From contig NZ_WPYP01000006.1 of assembly GCF_013030985.1 (NCBI RefSeq), positions 186,001 to 250,000 of the forward strand: a DNA stretch of 64,000 nt, read 5' to 3'. The notes under the pieces were generated by a model. The model was not told where the DNA came from, made no database searches, and saw nothing but the letters and a program-made list of their open reading frames with translations. This document shows, one piece after another, positions 33,660 through 42,867 of this stretch (its first letter is position 1; each line of letters starts with the position of its first letter). A program made the translations under genes and the position numbers. Source of the stretch: Ruegeria arenilitoris. Its GTDB lineage: Bacteria; Pseudomonadota; Alphaproteobacteria; Rhodobacterales; Rhodobacteraceae.

Positions 33660-34850
33660 ATGGCAATCGCTAGCGATCTAGAACGGCAAATGCTTGCGTT
33701 GATCAACCAGGAACGGACAAGCCGGGGGCTTCAACCCCTGCAGCTTGAACAGAGGCTGAACGACTCAGCCGAAGACCACAGCGAATGGATGCTGCAGACG
33801 AACACGTTCAGCCACACCGGTCAGGGTGGCTCCAGCGCAACCGAGCGGATGAGAGATGCGGGCTTCGATTTCTCAGGCAGCTGGGCATCGGGTGAGAACA
33901 TCGCCTGGCAATCCGAACGCGGAGCAAGCGGCGCCAGCGACGACGTCGTGCAGCTGCATCAAAGCCTGATGAACAGCCCCGGCCACCGTGCCAATATCCT
34001 TAACCCCGACTTCCGGTATATCGGGCTGGGCATCGAAGAAGGCAACTTCAACGGTTGGGACGCCGTGATCGTGACGCAGAACTTTGCCGCCACCAATGGT
34101 ACGGTTGTGCTGGACAACGGCGGCTCGGCACCTGCACCTGCGCCTGCACCCGCGCCTGAACCTGTAGAACCGGGACCTGAATATGTGAACGCAGGCACCG
34201 TCGGCGATAATGGGGATAACTGGTTCGCACTGAACCTCGACCAGGCGGGCTCGTTGGAAGGACGCGGTGGTAACGACACGCTGACCGGCGCAAACGGCGG
34301 TGATTTCCTTCACGGCGGCACGGGCAATGACACCTTGATCGGCTATGGCGGCGATGACGCCCTGATCGGCGGTCAGGGAACGGACCTTCTGAGAGGTGCG
34401 GACGGAAACGACTTTATCCAGGGCAGCCGGGGCAACGACAAGCTGCATGGCGGTAACGGCAACGACCTGATGTTGGGCGGCACCGAAAACGACTGGCTGC
34501 AATCCGGCAACGGCAATGACGTCTTGCGGGGCGAACGTGGCGAGGATGACCTTTTTGGCGGAGCGGGTAGTGACATTCTGTACGGCGGCCGCGACGACGA
34601 CAACCTGACCGGCGGGTCCGGTTCAGACCTGTTCGTCCTCACCTCAGGGAAGGACACCGTTTTGGACTTCTCCAGCGACGACTACATCGGCCTCAGTGGC
34701 ACGGCCTCGATCACGGGGTACAGCGACCTGATGAACAATCACATTTCGCAGTCCGGCAGCGATGTGGTGATCGACGACGGCAACGGCAACAGCCTGATTC
34801 TGGCGAATACGCAGGTGTCGGACCTGTCGCAGGACTATTTCGTGTTCTGA
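33660..34850 (+). CDS. CAP-domain protein with RTX calcium-binding repeats
   Basis: A 396-residue paralogue of the preceding protein. The CAP domain (~1-145) is closely similar ('MLALINQERTSRGLQPL', 'SGENIAW', 'NSPGHRANILNPDFRYIGLG'). A Pro-Ala linker 'PAPAPAPAPEPVEPGPE' follows, then about a dozen RTX nonapeptides of the G-G-x-G-N-D-x-L type between ~195 and 325 ('GRGGNDTLTG', 'GGTGNDTLIG', 'GGNGNDLMLGG'). The end 'DLSQDYFVF' suits a type I secretion signal. Calcium binding on export is expected from the family. No transporter genes are adjacent. Confidence 0.92.
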   Translation: MAIASDLERQMLALINQERTSRGLQPLQLEQRLNDSAEDHSEWMLQTNTFSHTGQGGSSATERMRDAGFDFSGSWASGENIAWQSERGASGASDDVVQLHQSLMNSPGHRANILNPDFRYIGLGIEEGNFNGWDAVIVTQNFAATNGTVVLDNGGSAPAPAPAPAPEPVEPGPEYVNAGTVGDNGDNWFALNLDQAGSLEGRGGNDTLTGANGGDFLHGGTGNDTLIGYGGDDALIGGQGTDLLRGADGNDFIQGSRGNDKLHGGNGNDLMLGGTENDWLQSGNGNDVLRGERGEDDLFGGAGSDILYGGRDDDNLTGGSGSDLFVLTSGKDTVLDFSSDDYIGLSGTASITGYSDLMNNHISQSGSDVVIDDGNGNSLILANTQVSDLSQDYFVF

Positions 34851-34871
34851 TGTTTCAGACATTCCAAACTG

Positions 34872-34902
34872 AAAACGCCCCCGATTTCGGGGGCGTTTTT
34901 TT
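34872..34902. terminator. Bidirectional terminator between the RTX and ppk2 genes
   Basis: AAAACGCCCCCGA/TCGGGGGCGTTTT stem-loop followed by TTTTTTT on the plus strand, with an A-run before it that gives a T-run on the minus strand. It lies between the convergent stops at 34850 and 34907. Confidence 0.9.
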
Positions 34903-34906
34903 GTGA

Positions 34907-35830
34907 TCAGTAGATCTTGGGCACGTGCAGTTCGTCCGGCAAAACGCGGCGTTCGTATTCCGGGTTGTACCTGCGATCCGGCAAATTGACCTTCTCCTGC
35001 GGCACATCGGTGTAGGGGATCTTGGTCAGCAGATGCTCGATACAGTTCAGGCGTTCGCGTTTCTTGTCGTTGCCTTCGACAATGTACCACGGCGCCTCGG
35101 CAATGTTGGTGCGGAACAACATGTCTTCTTTGGCCTTGGTGTAGGCCTCCCAGCGGATACGCGATTCCAGATCCATCGGCGACAGCTTCCACTGTTTCAT
35201 CGGATCGTGAATGCGCATGAGGAATCGCAACTGCTGTTCCTCGTCAGTGATCGAGAACCAGTATTTCAACAGGATGATCCCGGACCGCACCAGCATCCGT
35301 TCAAATTCCGGAACGTCTTGAAAGAACTGTTCGACCTGGTCTTCGCTGGCAAAGCCCATCACCCGCTCGACCCCGGCGCGGTTGTACCATGAGCGGTCGA
35401 ACAGAACGATTTCGCCCGCCGCAGGCAGGTGCGGAACGTAGCGCTGGAAATACCACTGGCTTTGTTCACGACGGCTGGGCGCAGGCAGAGCAACCACACG
35501 GGCCACCCGTGGGTTCAGGCGCTGGGTGATGCGCTTGATCACCCCCCCTTTGCCCGCACTGTCGCGGCCTTCGAACAGGATACAGACCTTGGCCCCGGTG
35601 TGTTGCACCCAATCCTGAACTCTGATCAGTTCAGCCTGCAATCGCAGCAGGTTTCGAAAATAGACTTTGCGATCCAGCATGTTCGGATGCTGATCTTTAT
35701 AGATCTTGCGGACTTCCATCGAGAGCATAGGCTCGCTGAACTCAATCTCGAAATCTTCGTCCAGCGTGTCTTCCAACTCGGCTTCCAGCCAGTCTTTGGG
35801 GGCATCATTGTTTTCGTAAGCCAAGGTCAT
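34907..35830 (-). CDS. ppk2: Polyphosphate kinase 2
   Basis: Uses polyphosphate to phosphorylate nucleoside diphosphates (class I PPK2 by architecture). 307 residues. Walker A 'FEGRDSAGKGG' at about 86-96, then 'RVARVVALPAPSRREQSQWY' near 109-128, 'LFDRSWYNRAGVERVMGF' (Walker B and lid), and C-terminal 'TDEEQQLRFLMRIHDPMKQW'. Length and motifs match single-domain PPK2. Cytoplasmic. Convergent with the RTX gene; 277 bases separate it from the divergent CPBP gene, and I see no further gene there. Confidence 0.94.
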   Translation of the reverse strand: MTLAYENNDAPKDWLEAELEDTLDEDFEIEFSEPMLSMEVRKIYKDQHPNMLDRKVYFRNLLRLQAELIRVQDWVQHTGAKVCILFEGRDSAGKGGVIKRITQRLNPRVARVVALPAPSRREQSQWYFQRYVPHLPAAGEIVLFDRSWYNRAGVERVMGFASEDQVEQFFQDVPEFERMLVRSGIILLKYWFSITDEEQQLRFLMRIHDPMKQWKLSPMDLESRIRWEAYTKAKEDMLFRTNIAEAPWYIVEGNDKKRERLNCIEHLLTKIPYTDVPQEKVNLPDRRYNPEYERRVLPDELHVPKIY

Positions 35831-36107
35831 ATCCTTATCGTCTATCGGGTCCGGACCGTACAGGGCGCGTGTAACCGCCTGATGTCATCAGAGAAATTGA
35901 TGAAACCCTCGCCAATCATGCGCTGCGGACGCTGATACATGCAACGCAGGCGGGCGTTCGGCCTTTCCCTATTTGAACGCGCAAGCGGTGGGATACAAGC
36001 GTCAGAATTGACGCATTGCCAACGGGTTGGTGTAAAGCTGCCGTTTCCACCCTTGCCACGGACCACAATCCAACGGCAAAAATGGCCCGTCAAAGCATGA
36101 GACCACC

Positions 36108-36947
36108 GTGGCGCATTTTCTGTCCCTTCTGCCCGCTATTTGGCCCTGGTTCATCCTGATTGCCGCGCAAACGGGCGCGGTGTCAGGTCGACGGGGGCTG
36201 GGCCTGACCTTGCTGGCCATGCTCGGATGCATCGCTCTGGCACTTGGACTGGTCACGCCGCTGGCGGTGGGAATTGCAAGCCTTGGATTGCTGGGGGCTG
36301 CAGGGTTGCGACACATGTCCGGGCCTGTGGCTCTGGCGGGTCATCTGGCGCTGATCCTGTGGTGTCTTGCTTTGGGGGCGCATCTGGTTCCCGGGTTTCA
36401 CAACCTGCTGGTGCTGGATCAGGTGCAGGCCGGGGCGGACAGCACCGTCTTCACCATGTATCTGAATCTGGACAAACCGCTGGTTCTGTTCGCGGTTCTG
36501 CTGGCCTGGCCCGGCATGATCCAAGGTGCAAAGCCGACAAAAGCCGCGCCACTGGTGGTCGGCCTGTTGCTGCTGCCCGCGCTGTTCCTGCTGGGGCTTG
36601 CCATAGGCGCGGTCCGGCCCGAGATCGGCCTGCCCCCGTGGTGGTTGGTTTTTGCGTTATCAAACCTGTTTTTAACCTGCCTGACCGAAGAGGCGTTCTT
36701 CCGCGGTTATCTGCAATCGATCATAACCTCAAAATCCGGGGCCACCTTCGGGATCGCAGCGGCCAGCCTGTTATTCGGTCTGGCACATGCGGGTGGAGGC
36801 CCGGCGCTGGTGGTGTTCGCGTCGGTCCTCGGGGCGGCCTGCGGGTTAGGCTACTTTGCGACCGGGCGACTTTGGGTCCCGGTTCTGATGCATTTCGGTT
36901 TCAACGCCTTGCATCTGGCCCTGTTCACCTATCCCGGCCCGGTCTGA
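36108..36947 (+). CDS. CPBP-family intramembrane metalloprotease
   Basis: A 279-residue membrane protein with about eight helices. The CAAX-protease/bacteriocin-processing signature is complete: 'TEEAFFRGYLQS' (Glu194-Glu195, Arg199), 'LLFGLAHAGGG' (His227) and 'VPVLMHFGFNALH' (His262, Asn266). Substrate unknown. The start is GTG 36108; an ATG eleven bases upstream is out of frame. It ends three bases before the stop of the convergent lrp gene. Confidence 0.88.
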   Translation: MAHFLSLLPAIWPWFILIAAQTGAVSGRRGLGLTLLAMLGCIALALGLVTPLAVGIASLGLLGAAGLRHMSGPVALAGHLALILWCLALGAHLVPGFHNLLVLDQVQAGADSTVFTMYLNLDKPLVLFAVLLAWPGMIQGAKPTKAAPLVVGLLLLPALFLLGLAIGAVRPEIGLPPWWLVFALSNLFLTCLTEEAFFRGYLQSIITSKSGATFGIAAASLLFGLAHAGGGPALVVFASVLGAACGLGYFATGRLWVPVLMHFGFNALHLALFTYPGPV

Positions 36948-36950
36948 ACA

Positions 36951-37409
36951 TCACACCGGCAAGGCAGTGGTCTTGAACACCGTGCGCAACGCGAATGAGC
37001 TTTGCATCTGAGCCACCCCCGGCAAGCGTGACAGGTACTGGCGATGGATGCGGGCAAAATCCTCGGTGTTTTCGGCGACGACCTTCAGGATGTAATCCGC
37101 CGTGCCTGCCATCAGATGACATTCCAGCACGTCGGGAATACGGGCCACGGCCTTTTCGAACGCGTCCAAAAGTTCTTCGGCTTGCCCCTGCAACGTGATC
37201 TCGACAAACACCGTCGTCGGCACATTCATCTTGCGCGCGTCCAGCAGCGCCACATAGTTGCGGATATACCCGTCAGCCTCCAGCCGTTGCACCCGCCGGT
37301 GGCAGGCGGATGGAGACAGATTCACCTGCTCGGACAGTTCGGCGTTCGACATGCGGCCGTCTCGCTGAAGGGCCGCCAAAATCTTTCTATCCGTCGTATC
37401 TACGCTCAT
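36951..37409 (-). CDS. Lrp/AsnC-family regulator, likely of alanine dehydrogenase
   Basis: A 152-residue transcription factor: N-terminal helix-turn-helix ('TDRKILAALQRDGRMSNAEL' and 'NLSPSACHRRVQRLEADGYI') and C-terminal RAM/AsnC ligand domain ('VLECHLMAGTADYILKVVA'). ATG 37409 is preceded by AAGGA. It is divergent from ald with 138 bases between, the arrangement of AldR/PutR-type local regulators, so it probably controls ald in response to alanine or another amino acid. Role inferred from position. Confidence 0.92.
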   Translation of the reverse strand: MSVDTTDRKILAALQRDGRMSNAELSEQVNLSPSACHRRVQRLEADGYIRNYVALLDARKMNVPTTVFVEITLQGQAEELLDAFEKAVARIPDVLECHLMAGTADYILKVVAENTEDFARIHRQYLSRLPGVAQMQSSFALRTVFKTTALPV

Positions 37410-37547
37410 CGACGCAATTCCTTTGCACAGATTTGGCAATCTAGCGGAAATTCTCCCAAAGAAAAGCCAATTCGCGGGCAGAGTTTCACAGAAATTGCGC
37501 ACCGGAATGCCCATTATTTAAGCAGTTTATGAATGGAGGAGCAAAAA
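37410..37547. promoter_or_regulatory. Divergent lrp-ald regulatory region
   Basis: 138 bases between two divergent starts, notably AT-richer near the ald side (CATTATTTAAG). An Lrp-type regulator would be expected to bind here to control ald and itself. No exact operator could be picked by eye. The ald ribosome site GGAGGAG is at its right end. Confidence 0.45.
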
Positions 37548-38663
37548 ATGAAAATCGGTTGCCCCAAGGAAATCAAACCCCAGGAATTCCGCGTCGGCAT
37601 GACACCCAATGCCGCGCAAGAGGCCGTTGCACGCGGCCATGAGGTCCTGATCGAAACCAATGCCGGGATCGGCTCGGGCTTTGACAATGACGCCTATATC
37701 GCCGCAGGCGCGCGGATCATCGACACAGCCGAAGAGGTGTTCGCCACCGCCGACATGATCGTCAAGGTCAAGGAACCGCAAGCGGTCGAGCGCAAGATGC
37801 TGCGCGAAGGTCAGCTGCTGTTTACCTATCTGCACCTGGCACCGGACCCGGATCAGACCCACGATCTGCTGGAGTCGGGCTGCACCGCGATTGCCTATGA
37901 AACCGTGACCGATGCAAATGGCGGCCTGCCCCTGCTGGCGCCGATGTCCGAGGTTGCCGGTCGTCTGGCACCTCAGGTCGGCTCGTGGACTCTGCAAAAG
38001 GCAAATGGCGGCCGCGGCGTTCTGATGGGTGGTGTTCCTGGTGTGGGCCCAGCCAAGGTAATCGTGATCGGCGGTGGTGTTGTTGGTACGCATGCAGCCA
38101 AGATTGCCGCCGGCATGGGCGCAGATGTCACTGTTCTGGATCGCTCGCTGCCGCGGCTGCGGTATCTGGATGATGTCTTTGGCGACACATTCAACAACCA
38201 GTACTCGACCGCTGGCGCCACCGCTGAACTGATCCAAACCGCCGATATGGTGATCGGTGCGGTTCTGATCCCCGGCGCAGCTGCCCCCAAGCTGATCAGC
38301 CGCGAGCAACTGTCGACCATGAAGCCCGGTGCGGTTCTGGTAGACGTGGCGATCGACCAAGGCGGCTGCTTTGAGACGTCAAAAGCCACCACCCACGCGG
38401 ACCCGATCTATGACGTGGACGGCATCATGCATTATTGCGTGGCCAACATGCCGGGCGCGGTTGCGCGCACCTCGACCATCGCACTGGGGAACGCGACGAT
38501 GCCGTTCATGCTGTCGCTGGCAAGCAAGGGCTGGAAACAGGCCTGCAAGGACGATGCTCACCTGCTGGCAGGTCTGAACGTCCACGCCGGTAAGCTGACC
38601 TACGAAGCCGTAGGCACCGCCCTCAACATCGACGTTGTCGATCCGACAACACTGCTGAACTAG
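37548..38663 (+). CDS. ald: Alanine dehydrogenase
   Basis: Interconverts L-alanine and pyruvate with NAD. 371 residues from ATG 37548, preceded by GGAGGAG. N-terminal '[20 protein letters not shown]', catalytic Lys in '[10 protein letters not shown]' and His in '[12 protein letters not shown]', and nucleotide-binding '[20 protein letters not shown]' near residue 169 all match. '[20 protein letters not shown]' is a family signature. Cytoplasmic hexamer by family. Divergent from an Lrp regulator. Confidence 0.96.
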   Translation: MKIGCPKEIKPQEFRVGMTPNAAQEAVARGHEVLIETNAGIGSGFDNDAYIAAGARIIDTAEEVFATADMIVKVKEPQAVERKMLREGQLLFTYLHLAPDPDQTHDLLESGCTAIAYETVTDANGGLPLLAPMSEVAGRLAPQVGSWTLQKANGGRGVLMGGVPGVGPAKVIVIGGGVVGTHAAKIAAGMGADVTVLDRSLPRLRYLDDVFGDTFNNQYSTAGATAELIQTADMVIGAVLIPGAAAPKLISREQLSTMKPGAVLVDVAIDQGGCFETSKATTHADPIYDVDGIMHYCVANMPGAVARTSTIALGNATMPFMLSLASKGWKQACKDDAHLLAGLNVHAGKLTYEAVGTALNIDVVDPTTLLN

Positions 38664-38722
38664 GAGAACTCCCACCTCTAAATGCGTCCTTTTCCAAAGG
38701 GCGCTTTACAGGGTGGAGCATA

Positions 38723-38804
38723 GCGCCGCGCTGATCGCGCGGCGCTGTTGATTCTGACCCAACGGTCTCAAAAACGAAACAGCGCCGCGCGATCAGCGCG
38801 GCGC
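38723..38804. repeat. Compound inverted repeat (27-bp perfect arms, each arm itself a hairpin)
   Basis: The 27 bases at 38723-38749 are the exact reverse complement of 38778-38804, separated by 28 bases. Within each arm GCGCCGCGC and GCGCGGCGC form a 9-bp stem around a five-base loop. It sits between ald and the convergent mscS and could be a bidirectional terminator or a BIME-like pair of REP units. Confidence 0.85.
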
Positions 38805-38855
38805 CGGGCCCAACCGGAGGAGGGCATTTCAATGCCCGATCGACGGGCGGGAGGC

Positions 38856-39662
38856 TTACGCCTCTTTGTGGATCTCCACCGAATGCGGATACGGGATCGA
38901 CACGCCTTTGGCGTCGAACGCCTCTTTCACCGCCTTGGTGATTTCGAACTTCACGTCCCAATAATCCGCTGCAGCACACCACAGGCGCGCCGTCAGATCG
39001 ACCGAACTGTCGCCCAGGTTGGTCACGCGCACCCAAGGCTCTGGATCGCTGTGAATCCGCCCGTCCGCCTTGGCGACGTCCAGAATGATCTTCATCGCCT
39101 CGTCTGCGCTGTCGCCATAATCGATGCCAAACACCAGATCGACACGCCGCGTGTCATGGGCCGAGTAGTTGGTGATGATCGAACCCCAGCTTTGACCATT
39201 GGGCACGATGATCTGCACATTGTCCGGTGTCACCAGTTCGGTGGTAAACAGGTTCAGGTCCTTCACCGTCCCCGCTGTGCCACCGATATCGACGTACTGG
39301 CCCAGCTTGTAGGGACGGAACACCACCAGCATAACCCCGGCAGCCAGATCGCTGAGCGTCCCTTGCAGCGCCAGACCGATCGCCAGCGATGCGGCACCCA
39401 GAATGGCGACGATACTGGTGGCCTCGATCCCGAAAATCCCCAGAACAGCGACCAGAACCATCGCAAGGATGGCCCATTTGACCAGGCTGGCCATGAAATT
39501 GCCCAGCGTCGGATCAATATGCGGCGTCGCGTTGATCCGACGGCGCACCATCCCGCCAATAGCCCCGGCCACGATCCAGCCCAGGATCAGCACAACCAGC
39601 GCTTTAACCGCATTTATTATAAGCGGCGCATACGCGTTCACCTGTGTTACGACCTCATCCAC
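38856..39662 (-). CDS. mscS: MscS-family mechanosensitive channel
   Basis: A 268-residue small-conductance channel that opens under membrane tension to release solutes. Three N-terminal helices; the pore helix 'LGAASLAIGLALQGTLSDLA' is the MscS hallmark. The cytoplasmic beta and alpha/beta domains follow ('VDIGGTAGTVKDLNLFTTEL', 'IIVPNGQSWGSIITNYS'). Length is close to E. coli MscS. Minus strand; the compound inverted repeat lies just downstream of its stop. Confidence 0.93.
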   Translation of the reverse strand: MDEVVTQVNAYAPLIINAVKALVVLILGWIVAGAIGGMVRRRINATPHIDPTLGNFMASLVKWAILAMVLVAVLGIFGIEATSIVAILGAASLAIGLALQGTLSDLAAGVMLVVFRPYKLGQYVDIGGTAGTVKDLNLFTTELVTPDNVQIIVPNGQSWGSIITNYSAHDTRRVDLVFGIDYGDSADEAMKIILDVAKADGRIHSDPEPWVRVTNLGDSSVDLTARLWCAAADYWDVKFEITKAVKEAFDAKGVSIPYPHSVEIHKEA

Positions 39663-39684
39663 GCGACTTTCCTTTCCACAACTA

Positions 39685-39708
39685 AGAAACCCGCGTCTTT
39701 CGCGCGGG
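39685..39708 (-). terminator. Terminator-like hairpin downstream of ytoQ
   Basis: Stem CCCGCG/CGCGGG with a seven-base loop, followed on the minus strand by TTTCTT. It lies between the ytoQ stop and the mscS start, so it may end the ytoQ transcript. Confidence 0.5.
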
Positions 39709-39838
39709 ATTTGCCGAAGTTTTAGCGAAAACCGGGCCTTGGTCTAGGTGTCAGTTTCCCCGGTTTTCCCCGTTGAGCGGCAAGGCCATAATGATCGCCC
39801 GCTCGCGCGGACTGACTATCGCCCAGGTTGTTCCGCGC

Positions 39839-40288
39839 CTAACCGGGCAGCTTCCCGGTCAGCACATAGCGCAGCACCTCAACCACCTGGCTCGGCTGCT
39901 CGGCGACTGCAAGTGCTGCGGCGTCGACCTCTTTCAGCGCGTGCTGGTGGTCCGGGCCGTGAAGCACGATCAGAGACTTGCCAAGCGCCGCCGCATAACC
40001 CGCATCGAAAGCAGCGTTCCACTGCTTGTACTTCTCACCAAACCGGACAACGACCACATCCGCATCGGCAATGCCCTTGCGGGTGCGGATCGCATTGACC
40101 ATCGCGCCCTTGTGGTCGTGCCAATACTTGTTCGGCTCCGCCCCCAGAATGGCCACGCCGCAATCATCGCTGGCGTCGTGATCGGTGACGGGGCTGTTGA
40201 AGGTGATATCCAGCCCCTGCGCGCCGTCGATAATCTGTTCGCGCCAGTCGGTGTGAATTTCGCCAGAGAGGTAAACGTTCAGGCCCAT
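39839..40288 (-). CDS. ytoQ: YtoQ family protein
   Basis: A 149-residue protein of the YtoQ family, distantly related to nucleoside 2-deoxyribosyltransferase-like folds; activity not established. It begins 'MGLNVYLSGEIHTDWREQI', and 'FNSPVTDHDASDDCGVAILG' plus 'VVVVRFGEKYKQWNAAFDAG' are the conserved blocks. ATG 40288 follows CGGAGA. Monocistronic between the pheT terminator and the hairpin near 39700. Confidence 0.88.
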   Translation of the reverse strand: MGLNVYLSGEIHTDWREQIIDGAQGLDITFNSPVTDHDASDDCGVAILGAEPNKYWHDHKGAMVNAIRTRKGIADADVVVVRFGEKYKQWNAAFDAGYAAALGKSLIVLHGPDHQHALKEVDAAALAVAEQPSQVVEVLRYVLTGKLPG

Positions 40289-40344
40289 GACAATCTCCGC
40301 TTTTGTTCCCAAGCCTACTTATGACGCAATCCGGGAAAGCCCAA

Positions 40345-40369
40345 CGAAAAACGCGCCCGAAGGCGCGTT
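40345..40369 (-). terminator. Rho-independent terminator of pheT
   Basis: AACGCGCC/GGCGCGTT stem with a CGAA-type tetraloop; on the minus strand it is followed by a T-run. It lies 24 bases beyond the pheT stop. Confidence 0.8.
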
Positions 40370-40392
40370 GATTTCTTTCCTGAACCAGAGCG

Positions 40393-42789
40393 TCAGCCGC
40401 GCAGAACGCCGCCGGTGGCCTTGGTGACCTTGGCGATGATCTTTTCGGCCACCGCTTCGATATCTTTTTCCTTCAACGTCGTGTCCGTCGGTTGCAGACG
40501 CACGGTGATGGCCAGAGATTTCTTGCCCTCTCCCAGACTTCCACCGATGAACTCATCAAAAACGCGAACGTCTTCGATCAACGCCTTGTCGGCACCCGCT
40601 GCGGCGTTCACCAGCGTCAGTGCCTCGACACTCTCATCGACGACAAAGGCAAAATCACGCTCGACCGCTTGCAGATCGCGCAGTTCAAGCGCGGCGCGGG
40701 TGGCGCCGGATTTACGGGGCAGAGGTACCTCGTCCGGCCAGATGGTAAACGCCATTGCCGGGCCCTTGATGTCCATCGCCTGCAGGATACGCGGGTGCAG
40801 TTCGCCGAACACGCCCAGCACCTTTTTCGGCCCCAGACAAATCTTGCCATGACGGCCCGGGTGCCACCAGGCATCCCCGTCGCGCAGGATCTGAACCTTG
40901 GCGGGCGCACCGATGGCAGCCAGCACAGCCTCGGCATCGGCCTTGGCGTCAAACACATCAACCGAGCGCGAGGCCCCGTGCACATCCTTGGGACCATTGC
41001 GACCGACCAACAGGCCGGAGATCTGGGTTTTCTGATCGCCGGGCTCGCCATCATGGAATACCGGACCGACCTCGAACAGGGCCACATCCGCGTAACCGCG
41101 TGCCTGGTTGCGGGCGGCGGCCTGCAGCAGACCGGGCAACAGATCGGGGCGCATGTGGCTCATCTCGGATGAGATCGGGTTTTCCAGCTGAGTTGCCGCA
41201 TCCCCACCACCGAACAACGCCGCCGAGGCTTGGTCGATGAAGGTATAGGACACGCATTCGTTATACCCCAGCGCCGCGCAGGTACGGCGCGCCATGGACT
41301 GACGACGCTGCGTCGGGGTCATCACCGGTTTCGGGATACCCTCGGAAATCCGCGGCAGCGGCTTGCCCTGCAGCTTGGTCAGGGATGCAATCCGGGCGAC
41401 CTCTTCCACCAGATCGGCCTCACCCATGACATCCGGGCGCCAGCTGGGCACGTGGGCCATCTCACCCTCCAGACGGAAACCCAGTCGGGTCAGGGTCTGG
41501 CGCTGTTCGCTTTCGGGAATGTCCATGCCGACCAGAGACTGCACACGCTCGGCATCCAGCTTATAGGCGCGCGCGTGGTTCGGGGCTTTGCCCGCCTCCA
41601 CCACTTTCGACACCTCGCCACCGCAGATATCCAGGATCATCTGCGTCGCCTGCTCCAGCCCTTCCAGAGTGTATTCAGGGTCCACACCGCGTTCGAACCG
41701 ATAGCGCGCATCCGAGTTGATTTTCAGCGCACGGCCGGTCAGCGCGATCTGCACATGATCCCAGAACGCGCTTTCGAGGAACACGTTCACCGTTTCCTCG
41801 GTACAGCCGGTTTCCTCACCGCCCATGATACCGGCGATGGATTCCGGGCCCTTGTCGTCCGAGATCACCATCATGCCGGGTTGCAGGGTGTATTCTTTCT
41901 CATCCAGCGCCACCAGCGTCTCGCCGCCCTTGGCGCGGTGAACGCGCAGGTTGCCCTGCACTTTGTCCGCATCAAATACGTGCAGCGGGCGGTTCTGGTC
42001 GAAGGTCATGTAGTTGGTGATATCCACCAGCGCCGAGATCGGACGCAGACCGATTGCCTTCAGCTGATCCTGCAACCATTGCGGGCTGGGGCCGTTCTTG
42101 ACGCCCTTGATCAGACGACCGGTGAAATGCGGCGCACCGTCCAGTGTGTCCTCGTCGATGGTCACCTTGATCGGGCTTTCGAAATCGCCCGGCACCGGCA
42201 CGTAGTCACGCTCTTTCAACGTGCCAACGCCCCGCGCAGCCAGATCGCGCGCGATGCCCGCCACACCCAGCGCATCAGGACGGTTCGGGGTGATCGCAAT
42301 CTCGATCATCGGGTCGACCTTGGACGGTTCATTCTCGGCCAGCCAGTCGATGAACTTGTCACCTACCTCGCCCGAGGGCAGCTCGATGATGCCGTCATGT
42401 TCGTCCGACAGCTCCAGCTCACGCTCAGACGCCATCATGCCAAAGCTCTCAACGCCACGGATCTTGCCGACGCTGATGGTCAGGTCCAGACCGGGGATAT
42501 ACATGCCTGGTTTGCAAACCACGACGGTGATGCCCTCACGCGCGTTCGGCGCACCGCAGATGATCTGCAGCTCACCCTCATTGGTGTCCACCTTGCAGAC
42601 ACGCAGCTTGTCGGCGTCGGGGTGTTTCTCGGCATGTTTCACATAGCCCAGCGTAAAATCCGCCAGCCGGTCCGCCGGGTTCACGATCTCTTCGACCTCA
42701 AGCCCGAGATCGGTCAGCGCCTCGGCGATCTCATCAACCGAAGCGTCAGTGTCGAGGTGGTCTTTCAGCCAGGACAGAGTGAATTTCAT
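40393..42789 (-). CDS. pheT: Phenylalanine-tRNA ligase beta subunit
   Basis: 798 residues, normal for bacterial PheT. Domains in order: start 'MKFTLSWLKDHLDTDASVDE', EMAP-type tRNA-binding domain (~39-150, 'VCKVDTNEGELQIICGAPNA'), B3/B4 editing domain ('TPNRPDALGVAGIARDLAA' precedes it), B5, the catalytic-like core and a C-terminal FDX-ACB anticodon domain ('ALELRDLQAVERDFAFVVDE', 'AITVRLQPTDTTLKEKDIE'). With PheS it charges tRNA-Phe. Unusually it does not follow pheS directly: three kilobase-scale items intervene on the same strand. Confidence 0.97.
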   Translation of the reverse strand: MKFTLSWLKDHLDTDASVDEIAEALTDLGLEVEEIVNPADRLADFTLGYVKHAEKHPDADKLRVCKVDTNEGELQIICGAPNAREGITVVVCKPGMYIPGLDLTISVGKIRGVESFGMMASERELELSDEHDGIIELPSGEVGDKFIDWLAENEPSKVDPMIEIAITPNRPDALGVAGIARDLAARGVGTLKERDYVPVPGDFESPIKVTIDEDTLDGAPHFTGRLIKGVKNGPSPQWLQDQLKAIGLRPISALVDITNYMTFDQNRPLHVFDADKVQGNLRVHRAKGGETLVALDEKEYTLQPGMMVISDDKGPESIAGIMGGEETGCTEETVNVFLESAFWDHVQIALTGRALKINSDARYRFERGVDPEYTLEGLEQATQMILDICGGEVSKVVEAGKAPNHARAYKLDAERVQSLVGMDIPESEQRQTLTRLGFRLEGEMAHVPSWRPDVMGEADLVEEVARIASLTKLQGKPLPRISEGIPKPVMTPTQRRQSMARRTCAALGYNECVSYTFIDQASAALFGGGDAATQLENPISSEMSHMRPDLLPGLLQAAARNQARGYADVALFEVGPVFHDGEPGDQKTQISGLLVGRNGPKDVHGASRSVDVFDAKADAEAVLAAIGAPAKVQILRDGDAWWHPGRHGKICLGPKKVLGVFGELHPRILQAMDIKGPAMAFTIWPDEVPLPRKSGATRAALELRDLQAVERDFAFVVDESVEALTLVNAAAGADKALIEDVRVFDEFIGGSLGEGKKSLAITVRLQPTDTTLKEKDIEAVAEKIIAKVTKATGGVLRG

Positions 42790-42867
42790 TGCACGGGGCC
42801 TTTTTTGGCAGATATCCAGTCGGCACAGGCAATGGCAAAGATTGCGCCGGGGTGCAAGCGCTGCGCG

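Noticed and set aside
38723..38804. Possible CRISPR or attachment site
   Set aside because: Only two arms in inverted orientation, no direct-repeat series with spacers, and no integrase nearby.
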